Notes under the pieces: generated by a model | Seen by the model: only the letters and a program-made list of their open reading frames with translations | The model's database searches: none | Told to the model about the DNA's origin: nothing | Made by a program: the position numbers and the translations under genes | Part shown: piece by piece, positions 7,799-17,753 of the stretch | Layout: each line of letters starts with the position of its first letter | How positions within the stretch are numbered: the stretch's first letter is position 1 | Assembly (NCBI RefSeq): GCF_914271545.1 | Contig: NZ_CAJZAH010000001.1 | Location: forward strand, 1,364,001-1,428,000 | Direction: 5' to 3' | DNA from: Cupriavidus respiraculi | GTDB taxonomy: Bacteria; Pseudomonadota; Gammaproteobacteria; Burkholderiales; Burkholderiaceae | Length of the DNA stretch: 64,000 nt

Positions 7799-9061
7799 TC
7801 AGCGGACCAGCACGTCCTCGAGGATGTCCAGCCCTTCGTCCATCACCGCGTCGGGAATGGTCAGCGGGAACAGGAAGCGGATGACGTTGCCGTAGACGCC
7901 GCAGGACAGCAGCAGCAGTCCCTTCTCCAGCGCGCGGTTCTGCACCTCGCGGGTGAACTCCGGGTCAGGGCTGCCGTCGGCCTTCTGGAATTCCACCGCG
8001 ACCATGGCGCCCAGGCCGCGCACTTCCGCCATTTGCGGCACGCGCGAACGCAGGCCGTGCAGACGGTCCATCAGCCGCTCCCCGAGCGCCGCGCCGCGCG
8101 CGACCAGTTTCTCTTCCTCCAGCACGTCCAGCACCGCCAGCGCGGAAGCCACCGCCAGCGGATTGCCGGCATAGGTGCCACCGAGCCCGCCGGGCGCCGG
8201 CGCGTCCATGATCTCGGCGCGCCCGCACACCGCCGACAGCGGCATGCCGCCGGCCAGGCTCTTGGCCATCGTGGTGAGGTCGGGCGCCACGCCGTAGTGC
8301 TCCATCGCGAACAGCTTGCCGGTGCGGCCGAAGCCGGTCTGCACCTCGTCGGCGATCAGCAGGATGCCGTGCTCGTCGCAGAGGGCGCGCAGCGCCTTGA
8401 CGAAGGCGGCGGGCGCGACATTGAAGCCGCCCTCGCCCTGCACCGGCTCGAAGATGATGGCGGCCACGCGCTTGGGGTCGACGTCTGCCTTGAACAGGTG
8501 TTGCAGCGCCTTGAGCGAGTCCTCGACCGAGATGCCATGCAGCTCGCCGGGATACGGCGCGTGATAGACCTCCCCGGGGAAGGGACCGAAGCCGACCTTG
8601 TACGGCACCACCTTGCCGGTCAGCGCCATGCCCATCATGGTGCGGCCGTGGAAGGCGCCCGAGAAGGCGATCACGCCGGGCCGGCCGGTGGCGGCGCGGG
8701 CGATCTTGATGGCGTTCTCGACCGCCTCTGCGCCGGTGGTGAAGAACGCGGTCTTCTTGGCCGACTGGCCGGGCGCGCGCTGGTTGATCTTCTCGGCCAG
8801 CTCGATATAGCTGGCATAGGGGACGATCTGGTAGGCCGTATGGGTAAAGCGCTCCAGTTGCCGCTGCATCGCCGCCACCAGACGCGGATGGCGGTGACCC
8901 GTGTTGAGCACCGCGATGCCGGCCGCGAAGTCGATATAGCGGCGGCCCTCCACGTCCCAGATTTCCGAATTCTCGGCCCGCTCGGCGTAGAAATTGCACA
9001 TCACGCCCACGCCACGGGGCGTGGCGGCATCCTTGCGGCGGACCAGTTCGGCGTTCTTCAT
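7799..9061 (-). CDS. gabT: 4-aminobutyrate--2-oxoglutarate aminotransferase
   Basis: A 420-residue class III PLP aminotransferase. It moves the GABA amino group to 2-oxoglutarate, giving succinate semialdehyde for GabD. The N-terminus (PRGVG...AERAENSEIWDVEGR) aligns with enterobacterial GabT. Asp238 in IADEVQTGFGRTG should contact the pyridine nitrogen, and Lys267 in TMAKSLAGGMP is the Schiff-base lysine. An ATG four codons upstream (9073) exists, but ATG 9061 has GGAG at proper spacing and matches family length. It follows the ABC transporter ATPase gene by 90 bases. Confidence 0.95.
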   Translation of the reverse strand: MKNAELVRRKDAATPRGVGVMCNFYAERAENSEIWDVEGRRYIDFAAGIAVLNTGHRHPRLVAAMQRQLERFTHTAYQIVPYASYIELAEKINQRAPGQSAKKTAFFTTGAEAVENAIKIARAATGRPGVIAFSGAFHGRTMMGMALTGKVVPYKVGFGPFPGEVYHAPYPGELHGISVEDSLKALQHLFKADVDPKRVAAIIFEPVQGEGGFNVAPAAFVKALRALCDEHGILLIADEVQTGFGRTGKLFAMEHYGVAPDLTTMAKSLAGGMPLSAVCGRAEIMDAPAPGGLGGTYAGNPLAVASALAVLDVLEEEKLVARGAALGERLMDRLHGLRSRVPQMAEVRGLGAMVAVEFQKADGSPDPEFTREVQNRALEKGLLLLSCGVYGNVIRFLFPLTIPDAVMDEGLDILEDVLVR

Positions 9062-9151
9062 GGTTTGCTCCATATGGCTTGGTTGGGCGCGCGGACGGTG
9101 TCAGGGTCGGTCGATGTCCGCGCGAATTCGGGTTGAGGTACGGGTGCGGGT

Positions 9152-10816
<1,665 letters not shown>

Positions 10817-10827
10817 GGCTGGCTTCC

Positions 10828-11667
10828 TCATTCGCCGCGGCGGCGCAACTGCGGATTCATGGCGTCGTTCAGGCCTTCGCCGATCAGGTTGATGGACAGC
10901 ACCGTCAGCAGGATCGCCACGCCGGGCCACACGCTCATCCACCAAGCTTCGCGGATCATGGTGCGCGCCGCGCCGATCATGAAGCCCCAGCTCATCATGT
11001 TGCGGTCGCCCAGCCCCAGGAAGGACAGCGCCGATTCGGTCAGGATCGCGGTCGCGACCATGAACGAGGCCGAGACGATGATGGGCGACATGGCATTGGG
11101 CAGGATCTGCGTGGCGATGATGCGCAGCGGCTTCTGGCCGATGACCACCGCGGCCTGAACGAACTCGCGCTGCTTCAGGCTCAGGAATTCGCTGCGCACC
11201 AGCCGCGCGACCGGCGGCCACGACACCACCGAGATGGCCGCGACGATGGAATAGATCGACGGATTGAAGATGGCCACGATCACCACGGCCATCGCCAGCT
11301 GCGGGATGGTCTGGAAGAACTCGGTGAAGCGCATGAGCGCGTCGTCGATGCGTCCGCCGCAATAGCCGGCCACCGAGCCGATCAGGATGCCGAACAGCAG
11401 CGCGACGCCGGTGGAGATCACCCCGACCAGCAGCGAAACGCGCGCGCCGTACAGCATGCCGGCGGTGATGTCCCGGCCCAGCATGTCGGTACCGAACGGA
11501 TACGCCGGGTCGGCGAACGGATGCACCAGGGGGTCCGCCACCATCAGCCACGGCGAGTCCTCGTACAGCACCGGCGCGAAGATCGCGAAGGCGATCACGG
11601 CCAGCAGCACCAGCAGGCCGGCGACCGCGCCGTAGTTGCGGCAATAGCGTTGCAGGAAGGCTTTCAT
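10828..11667 (-). CDS. Dipeptide-type ABC transporter permease (DppC-like)
   Basis: A 279-residue inner-membrane permease with an N-terminal membrane anchor, a periplasmic loop (YPFGTDMLGRD, typical of DppC/OppC), and the binding-protein-dependent transport domain. The EAA loop that docks on the ATPase is visible around EFVQAAVVIGQKPLRIIATQILPN. Start ATG 11667 overlaps the stop of the DppB-like gene (ATGA). It pairs with that permease to form the transmembrane channel. Confidence 0.92.
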   Translation of the reverse strand: MKAFLQRYCRNYGAVAGLLVLLAVIAFAIFAPVLYEDSPWLMVADPLVHPFADPAYPFGTDMLGRDITAGMLYGARVSLLVGVISTGVALLFGILIGSVAGYCGGRIDDALMRFTEFFQTIPQLAMAVVIVAIFNPSIYSIVAAISVVSWPPVARLVRSEFLSLKQREFVQAAVVIGQKPLRIIATQILPNAMSPIIVSASFMVATAILTESALSFLGLGDRNMMSWGFMIGAARTMIREAWWMSVWPGVAILLTVLSINLIGEGLNDAMNPQLRRRGE

Positions 11668-12668
11668 GCCGTGGCTCCCTTGCCGCCGACCGAGATGCGC
11701 GGATCGATGAAGCGATACAGCACGTCGGTCAGCAGGTTGAAGAAGACCACCAGTGCGGAGGTCACGAAGAAGATGCCCAGCAGCAACTGGTAGTCGCGCT
11801 GCAGCAGCGCGTCGAACATCAGCCGCCCGATGCCCGGCCAGGAGAACACCGTCTCGGTCAGCACCGCGCCGCCGGCCATCTGGCCAAGCTGGATGCCGGC
11901 GAAGGTGATCACCGGCAGCAGCGCGTTGCGCAGCACGTGCACGCGGATCACGCGGTTGGCCGGCACGCCCTTCGCGCGCGCCGTCTTGACGTAGTCCATG
12001 CCCATCACTTCCAGCATCGATGCGCGGGTCAGCCGCACGTACACCGCCATGAAGAAGCAGCCGAGCGAGACCGTGGGCAGGATCATGTGCAGCGCCACGT
12101 CCTTGACGCGCGCCATGCCGGTGTACCCCGCGCCGATGGTTTCCATGCCGAAGGCCGGGAGCCAGCCCAGCACCACCGAGAACAGGATGATGGCCATCAG
12201 CGACAGCCAGAACAGCGGCGTGGCATACAGCAGCAGCGCGCCGGACATCACCGCGCTGTCGATCCAGCGGCGGCGGTTCTCGTAGCGGGTGCGCGCGGCG
12301 ATGACGCCCAGCAGCACGCCCAGCACGATGGAAAACACGAAGGCGCCGCTCATCAGCAGGAACGTCGCGGGCAGCCGGTCCAGGATCAGGTCGAGCACCG
12401 GCAGGTGATTGCGGTAGGAGTAGCCCAGGTCCAGCTGTGCCACGCCCTTCAGGTAGATGGCGAGCTGGGTCATCAGCGGCTTGTCCAGGCCGAACTGCTC
12501 GCGCAGCTGGCCGACGAAGGCGGCGTCGCCGGCGCCCGCCTCGCCCGCCATCACCGTGGCGGGGTCGCCGGGCGCGAGCCGGATCAGGAAGAAGTTGATG
12601 ATGACCACGCCGAGCACGACCACGATGGCCTTGCCCAGACGGGATATCAGGAAGGAAAGAAAGTTCAC
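11664..12668 (-). CDS. Dipeptide-type ABC transporter permease (DppB-like)
   Basis: A 334-residue permease of the DppB/GsiC class: first transmembrane helix in FLISRLGKAIVVVLGVV, the conserved FFLIRLAPGDP, then five further helices, and an EAA loop near MDYVKTARAKGVP. I start it at GTG 12668, which has GGAG six bases upstream. The frame is open further upstream, but that stretch runs through the palindromic repeat at 12701-12816 and would give a false leader. Stop overlaps DppC start. Confidence 0.9.
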   Translation of the reverse strand: MNFLSFLISRLGKAIVVVLGVVIINFFLIRLAPGDPATVMAGEAGAGDAAFVGQLREQFGLDKPLMTQLAIYLKGVAQLDLGYSYRNHLPVLDLILDRLPATFLLMSGAFVFSIVLGVLLGVIAARTRYENRRRWIDSAVMSGALLLYATPLFWLSLMAIILFSVVLGWLPAFGMETIGAGYTGMARVKDVALHMILPTVSLGCFFMAVYVRLTRASMLEVMGMDYVKTARAKGVPANRVIRVHVLRNALLPVITFAGIQLGQMAGGAVLTETVFSWPGIGRLMFDALLQRDYQLLLGIFFVTSALVVFFNLLTDVLYRFIDPRISVGGKGATA

Positions 12669-12700
12669 GGCGAGCTCCACGCGGGCGATCTGCGGGTGTG

Positions 12701-12816
12701 TTCTCCCCTCTCCCGCGCGCGGGAGAGGGGCGGGGGTGAGGGTGACCGCTCGCGATACTGCGGACGCTTGAACCACCCCTCACCCTGACCCTCTCCCCGT
12801 GAGGGGAGAGGGGACC
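12701..12816. repeat. BIME-like pair of palindromic repeats (copy 1)
   Basis: Two facing copies of a short palindrome built on CTCTCCC...GGGAGAGG: one at 12701-12745 (arms TCTCCCCTCTCCCGCG / CGCGGGAGAGGGG) and one at 12775-12816 (CCCTCTCCCC / GGGGAGAGGG). They lie between the ABC binding-protein and permease genes. Similar pairs occur at 51326-51465 and 57626-57750, with a single copy at 34831-34867. The form resembles REP/BIME elements; in an operon such hairpins can protect the upstream message from decay (known for REP, inferred here). Confidence 0.75.
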
Positions 12817-12900
12817 GGTATTGGTGAATCGGTCGCGATCGCAGCATTGCCACGCCCGGTGACCGCCCCCCAACGAAGTACACCGGTCCCTGGGACGACC

Positions 12901-14505
12901 TCAGTTCTTCTCGATCGAGACGTTGTCGAACGACTCGTTCAGGCCGATGGCCGTCGTCACCAGGTTCTTCACGTTCTTGCGGTAGAGCGTGGGGAACTCC
13001 AGCTCGAACAGGTTGCCGTTGGCGACCTCGGTGACGAGGATCTTCTGCACCTCGCTATAGAGCTTCTGGCGCTCGGCTGCGTCCATCGTCGCGCCGGCCT
13101 TGGCCCACAGCTCGTCCGCCTTCGGGTTGTTGTAGCCCTGCACGTTGGCGAACGGCGTGCCCTTGACGATGTTGCGGGCCACGTACAGCCGCTCCACGCC
13201 CAGCGCGGGGTCGCCGTACTGGTAGGTGTAGGTGGTCGTCAGGTCGAAGTCCCAGTTGCTGACGCGGGCCGCCCACGTGCCGGCGTCGGCCGATTCGATG
13301 CTGACCTTGAAGCCGATCTGCTCGAGCATCTGCTTGGTGTACTCGTCCAGGCGATCCCAGTTGGCGCCATACGAGGTGGCGAGAATCTTGACCGGGTACT
13401 GGCCGACATTGACGCCCGACTCCTTGATCAGGTCGCGCGCCTTCTTCAGGCTGAACTCCATGTTCGGCATGTTCTTGTCGAAGAACAGCGTGGTCGACGC
13501 GAAGGGGCTGACCGCCGGCTTGCCCATGCCGAAGAAGATGTTGTTGACGATCATGTTGCGGTTCAGCGCATGCATGACCGCCTGGCGGACCTTGACGTTG
13601 TCGAACGGCGGCTTGCGCTGGTTCATCAGCATGCTGGTCATCGGCGAGAACAGCTCCCAGCCCTTGGTGGTGTACTCCACGTTGGGCAGCGCGCGCAGGC
13701 GCTTGACGTCGACGTTGTCGACATCGCCGCCGCGCAGCACCTGCACGTCGCCCTTCTCGAACGCCACCGCGCGCGAGGCGGAGTCGGGAATCACGTAGAA
13801 GACCAGCTCATCGAGGTACGGCTTGCCCTTCTTCCAGTAGTTCGGATTCTTGGCCAGCTTGATATAGGCGCCCTTCTTCCATTCCTTGAACATGAACGGG
13901 CCGGTGCCCACCGGCTTCTGGTTCGCCGGATTGTTGCGATAGTCGGTGCCCTCGTACAGGTGCTTGGGCATCATCGGCATGGTGCCGGTCTCGAACATCG
14001 AGATGAACGGCGGGAACGGCTCCTTGAGCTTGATTTCCACCGTGCTGTCGTTGACCGCGCGGATCGAGGCCATGTACTTGTTGAGCACGGCACGCGTGCG
14101 CACGTGCACTTCGCGCAGCAGCTTGTCGATGGAGAACACCACGTCGGCGGAGGTGAACGGCTTGCCGTCGTGCCACTTCACGCCGCTTTGCAGCTCGAAC
14201 GTGTAGGTCAGGCCGTCGGGCGAGATCTTCCACGACTTGGCCAGTTCGGGCTGCGGCTTGAGGTCCGGCGAGTACGTCAGCAGGCCTTGGTAGATCTTGC
14301 CGGCCACGTACTGGGTGGGCGCCTGGGAGTTCAGGGCGCTGACCAGAATCGGCGGCTCGGGCTGGACGATGCCGGACAACGTGCCGCCCACGGTCTGGGC
14401 GGCGGCGTTGCCCGAAGGCAGGGCCAGCGGCAGCAGGGACAAACCCGCCGCCGCGATCGCTAGCGAAGCCAGGCGCTGTTGAAGGCGCGTCGTAACTCGT
14501 TTCAT
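12901..14505 (-). CDS. Periplasmic substrate-binding protein of a peptide-type ABC transporter (SBP family 5)
   Basis: A 534-residue secreted binding protein (DppA/OppA class). The signal peptide is clear: MKRVTTRLQQR followed by a hydrophobic core and a cleavage site near NAAAQTVG. The family core motifs are present (PELAKSWKISPDGLTYTF, KWHDGKPFTSADVVFS). The start at 14505 has AAGGAAAC upstream. It is separated from dppBC-like genes by about 230 bases holding the palindromic repeat pair, which suggests higher expression of the binding protein than of the channel. The ligand is unknown; operon context favours an amine, N-acyl amino acid or small peptide. Confidence 0.92.
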   Translation of the reverse strand: MKRVTTRLQQRLASLAIAAAGLSLLPLALPSGNAAAQTVGGTLSGIVQPEPPILVSALNSQAPTQYVAGKIYQGLLTYSPDLKPQPELAKSWKISPDGLTYTFELQSGVKWHDGKPFTSADVVFSIDKLLREVHVRTRAVLNKYMASIRAVNDSTVEIKLKEPFPPFISMFETGTMPMMPKHLYEGTDYRNNPANQKPVGTGPFMFKEWKKGAYIKLAKNPNYWKKGKPYLDELVFYVIPDSASRAVAFEKGDVQVLRGGDVDNVDVKRLRALPNVEYTTKGWELFSPMTSMLMNQRKPPFDNVKVRQAVMHALNRNMIVNNIFFGMGKPAVSPFASTTLFFDKNMPNMEFSLKKARDLIKESGVNVGQYPVKILATSYGANWDRLDEYTKQMLEQIGFKVSIESADAGTWAARVSNWDFDLTTTYTYQYGDPALGVERLYVARNIVKGTPFANVQGYNNPKADELWAKAGATMDAAERQKLYSEVQKILVTEVANGNLFELEFPTLYRKNVKNLVTTAIGLNESFDNVSIEKN

Positions 14506-14591
14506 CGGACCGTTTCCTTGTCGTTGTGAACAGCTGGAACAGAAGTGCACTGCTTCTACTTCGATCGTGAGGCGGCGGACGCCGTCCGGCG

Positions 14592-15932
14592 TCACGCGTC
14601 GCCGAGCGGCTCCACGCCGCACCAGTCGTGCATGAACTGCGCAAGCGTGGTGGCGACGCGCACCATGCTGTCGAGCGACACGGACTCGTCGATGCCGTGG
14701 ATGTTGCGGGCCACCGGGCCGTAGCAGGTGACCGGCGTATCGAGCATCAGGCGGAAATGGCGGGCGTCGGTGGTGGCGGTGGTGGCTTCGCGCGCCACCG
14801 GCACGCCGTGCACCTTGCGGTGGGCGTCGGCCAGCGTCTGCATGCTGGGCACGTCGAGATCGAACTCGCAGCCCGGCGCATGAAAGCCTTCGTAGCGGAT
14901 GGTCAGTTCGAGATTGCTGGCAAGGCGGTCCACGGTGGCGCGGATGCGCGACTCCACGAGCGCCTTGGTCTCGTCGATATCCATGTGCGGATAGAAGCCG
15001 ATGCGCACACCCAGCGTGCAGGTGCACGGCACCGACGAATTCCATTCGCCGCCGTGGATCTGGCCCAGGTTGAAATTGATCGGATGCGCGTGGTCGCGGT
15101 ACACCGGCGGACGGTTCTCGGGCAGGTTCCACTCGGCCTCGAGCTCGCGCAGGTCCGCCATCACGGCCACGCCGGCCTCGACCGGATTGACGCCGGTGGT
15201 CATGTAGGCCGCATGGGCGGGCCGCCCGGTCAGTTCGATGAACATCCAGTAGACGCCGACCTGCGCGCTCATCAGGCTCTCGCCCAGCGGCTCGGGAATG
15301 ATCACCGTATCGAACGAGGCCAGCTTGCCCGCGCCCACCGCGCTGCGCAGCGCGGCCACGGTGGCCAGCGCCCCGTTGCCGGTGTTCTCTTCCTCCAGCA
15401 CGGCGTTGAAGCCCACCGCGCCGGCGGGCTGCACGCCCAGCGCGCGCAGCGCCTTGAACGCCGCCAGCGCGCAGACGATGCCGGCCTTCATGTCGCCGGC
15501 GCCGCGGCCGTAGAGCCAGCCGTCCTCCACCACAGGGGTGAACGGCGGGTTGCGCCACATCGATTCGGGGCCGGTGGGCACCACGTCGAGATGGCCGTTG
15601 AACAGCACCGAACGCCCGCCTTTGGTCGGCGGACGATGCGTGGCCAGCAGGTTGTAGCGGCCGCCGTCCGGACAGCACGGCGGCGAGAACAGCGGCAGGT
15701 CGCGGATGGCATCGGCGCGCAGATGGATGCGTTCGGACTCCAGGCCCAGGTCGCGCAATGCCGCCTCGATGAAATCGGCGGCGGGCTGCTCCTGGCCCGA
15801 GGGGCTCGCTGCCGCGACAAAGCCGGACAGCGTCTCGGTCATGTACGGCAACAGCGCACGCACGGCGTCGGCGATGTCGGTGGTGGTGAGCTGGCGTTGC
15901 GAATGCGCGGATGGACTTGCCGAGACTTGCAT
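14592..15932 (-). CDS. ArgE/DapE-family M20 deacylase
   Basis: A 446-residue metallopeptidase-fold deacylase. Metal and catalytic motifs: NGHLDVVP, GRGAGDMKAG, the Glu pair in LEEENTGN, and IPEPLGES; the C-terminal metal His lies in HGIDES. Members hydrolyse N-acyl (acetyl, formyl, succinyl) amino acids. The start at ATG 15932 has GGGAG upstream. It is the first gene of the long minus-strand run, divergent from the MocR regulator, and precedes the ABC importer, so it probably deacylates the imported compound (inference). Confidence 0.9.
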   Translation of the reverse strand: MQVSASPSAHSQRQLTTTDIADAVRALLPYMTETLSGFVAAASPSGQEQPAADFIEAALRDLGLESERIHLRADAIRDLPLFSPPCCPDGGRYNLLATHRPPTKGGRSVLFNGHLDVVPTGPESMWRNPPFTPVVEDGWLYGRGAGDMKAGIVCALAAFKALRALGVQPAGAVGFNAVLEEENTGNGALATVAALRSAVGAGKLASFDTVIIPEPLGESLMSAQVGVYWMFIELTGRPAHAAYMTTGVNPVEAGVAVMADLRELEAEWNLPENRPPVYRDHAHPINFNLGQIHGGEWNSSVPCTCTLGVRIGFYPHMDIDETKALVESRIRATVDRLASNLELTIRYEGFHAPGCEFDLDVPSMQTLADAHRKVHGVPVAREATTATTDARHFRLMLDTPVTCYGPVARNIHGIDESVSLDSMVRVATTLAQFMHDWCGVEPLGDA

Positions 15933-16032
15933 ATGCGCTCCCTGGACGCCGTGGCGACCTTGTTCCCTATGGACTCGCCGGAGCGAAAGCACTTGCACCG
16001 GCACGCGATGGGTGGGAAATTAACGCACAGTT

Positions 16033-16076
16033 GGCACCATAGATAGGTCCATATTTGCGGTTTTAGCTGGAGCCAT
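16033..16076 (+). promoter_or_regulatory. Candidate MocR operator: three directly repeated GG(n)CCAT elements
   Basis: The 146-base divergent gap between the deacylase and the MocR-type gene contains GGCACCAT (16033-16040), GGTCCAT (16046-16052) and GGAGCCAT (16069-16076), all in the same orientation. MocR/GabR proteins are known to bind direct repeats in such divergent regions. The last copy overlaps the ribosome site of the regulator gene itself. The assignment is inferred. Confidence 0.45.
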
Positions 16077-16078
16077 TT

Positions 16079-17674
16079 TTGAAAGAGTCGATTTTGTCCG
16101 AGCTGCTGCTGCAGCGGCTGGAGCGGCCGACGGACGGCGCCACCGACAAGGCCGGCGGGCATATGAACCGCCAGGTCTACCAGATCATCCGGCAGGAGAT
16201 CCTTGCAGGGACTATTCCCGCGGGGTCCAAGCTGCCCGCCTCGCGCATGCTGTCGAAAGAGGTCGGCGTCTCGCGCAATACGGTGCTCTACGCCTACGAG
16301 CAGTTGCTGGCCGAGGGCTATGTCACTGCGTCGACGGGAAGTGGCACCTTTGTGTCACACACTTTTCCCGACCATAGTGCATTGCACAAGGTTGGCGCCG
16401 GAAGTGGCACCATGTCTGTGCCTGCACTGCAGCAAAGCCCGAACCGCTTTGCGCTCTCGCGGCGTGGGCAGCATCTCGTGTCCCATGCCGGGGCATCGGA
16501 TCGCCAGTGGGGTGCGTTCATGGCAGGCGTGCCCGACGTATCGCTGTTTCCACGCGCGGTTTGGACGCGCCTGCTGAACAAGCACTGGCGCGAGCCACGC
16601 CCCGAACTGCTGACCTATGCGCACAACGGCGGATATATGCCGCTGCGCCGCGTGCTGGCCGAGCACCTGCGCCTGGCGCGCGGGGTGCGGTGCGATCCCG
16701 AACAGATCATCATGACGACGGGCATCCACCAGGCCATCGACCTGATCGCCCGGCTGCTGGCCGACCCGGGCGACAAGGCATGGATGGAAGACCCCGGCTA
16801 CTGGGGCACGCGCAGCCTGCTGGCCAACTCCGGCGTGGAGCCGATTCCGGTGCCGGTGGACAGCGAGGGCATCGCCCCCGATGCCGCCACGCTGCAGAAC
16901 CCGCCGCGCTTTATCTTCGCCACGCCGTCGCACCAGTACCCGCTGGGCACCGTGATGAGCCTGTCGCGCCGGCGCATGCTGCTGGAATACGCGCGGCAGC
17001 GCGGCGTGTGGATCGTCGAGGACGACTACGACAGCGAATTCCGTTTCGAGGGCCGCCCGCTCGCGTCGCTGCAGGGGCTGGACGAGCACGACCGCGTGAT
17101 CTACATGGGCACCTTCTCGAAGACGCTGTTCCCCGGCATCCGCATGGGCTTCATGGTGCTGCCCAAGCCGCTGGCGCCGCACTTCGCCACCGGACTGTCC
17201 GAGCTGTTCCGCGAAGGGCAGCTGATCCAGCAGGCCGTGCTCGCGGACTTTATCGAGGAAGGCCACTACGCCACGCATATCCGGCGCGTGCGGCTGCGCT
17301 ATGCGCAGCGGCAAAGCCTGCTGCGCGAGGCCATCGCGGAGCGCTTCGGCGCGGACTGGCCGACCTCCACCCACGAGGCCGGGCTGCATCTGGTCATGCA
17401 TCTGCCGCCGGGCGCCGACGACCTGGGCATCAGCATGGCCGCGCGCACGCAGGGCCTGAGCGCGCGCCCGCTGTCGCGCTACTACAGCGACACGGCGCAG
17501 GCGCGCCAGGGCATCCTGATGGGCTATGCCTGCGTGCCCGAGGAGGAGATCGGCCCCGCGTTCCGCAAGCTCGCCGAAGTCATCGAGCCCGCCATGGAGC
17601 ATCTGGCCCGCATGCAGCAGCCGCGGCGCGAGCCGGCGGCCTCCATCAACCGCGAGGCTTGGAGCGGCGCGTAG
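16079..17674 (+). CDS. MocR/GabR-type transcription regulator (GntR helix-turn-helix + aminotransferase domain)
   Basis: A 531-residue regulator. A GntR-type winged helix (about 28-95: QIIRQEILAGTIPAGSKLPASRMLSKEVGVSRNTV is the DNA-binding core, split here over residues 36-70) is joined to a class I aminotransferase-like domain (about 140-515). The PLP motif is intact: Lys348 in GTFSKTLFPG and Asp/Tyr in EDDYDSEFR. Family members such as GabR sense PLP plus GABA. The start is a TTG (16079) with GGAG six bases before it; a second TTG is at 16094. Divergent placement beside the gabTD-containing run makes it the likely regulator of that run (inference). Confidence 0.92.
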   Translation: MKESILSELLLQRLERPTDGATDKAGGHMNRQVYQIIRQEILAGTIPAGSKLPASRMLSKEVGVSRNTVLYAYEQLLAEGYVTASTGSGTFVSHTFPDHSALHKVGAGSGTMSVPALQQSPNRFALSRRGQHLVSHAGASDRQWGAFMAGVPDVSLFPRAVWTRLLNKHWREPRPELLTYAHNGGYMPLRRVLAEHLRLARGVRCDPEQIIMTTGIHQAIDLIARLLADPGDKAWMEDPGYWGTRSLLANSGVEPIPVPVDSEGIAPDAATLQNPPRFIFATPSHQYPLGTVMSLSRRRMLLEYARQRGVWIVEDDYDSEFRFEGRPLASLQGLDEHDRVIYMGTFSKTLFPGIRMGFMVLPKPLAPHFATGLSELFREGQLIQQAVLADFIEEGHYATHIRRVRLRYAQRQSLLREAIAERFGADWPTSTHEAGLHLVMHLPPGADDLGISMAARTQGLSARPLSRYYSDTAQARQGILMGYACVPEEEIGPAFRKLAEVIEPAMEHLARMQQPRREPAASINREAWSGA

Positions 17675-17753
17675 GACGTTGCGAGCGCCGGCGCGCCGCC
17701 GGTTTGCTGCCTTTGACGATCAACCCATTCTTTCCGCTACGAGAACCTTGTTC

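Noticed and set aside
4123-9136. Very long open frames on the plus strand (637 and 961 codons) across the TPP, gabD and gabT genes
   Set aside because: They are antisense shadows of GC-rich genes: rich in His, Arg, Gln, Ala and Gly, with no domain, signal or ribosome site, and the minus strand has intact enzymes with catalytic motifs.
11664-12776. N-terminal extension of the DppB-like permease through the repeat region
   Set aside because: The added residues are translated palindromic repeat (LTPAPLPRAGEG). GTG 12668 with GGAG fits the family start.
12901-15678. An apparent 925-codon minus-strand protein joining the deacylase region to the binding protein
   Set aside because: The upstream part is an out-of-frame shadow of the deacylase; the binding protein has a clear signal peptide starting at 14505.
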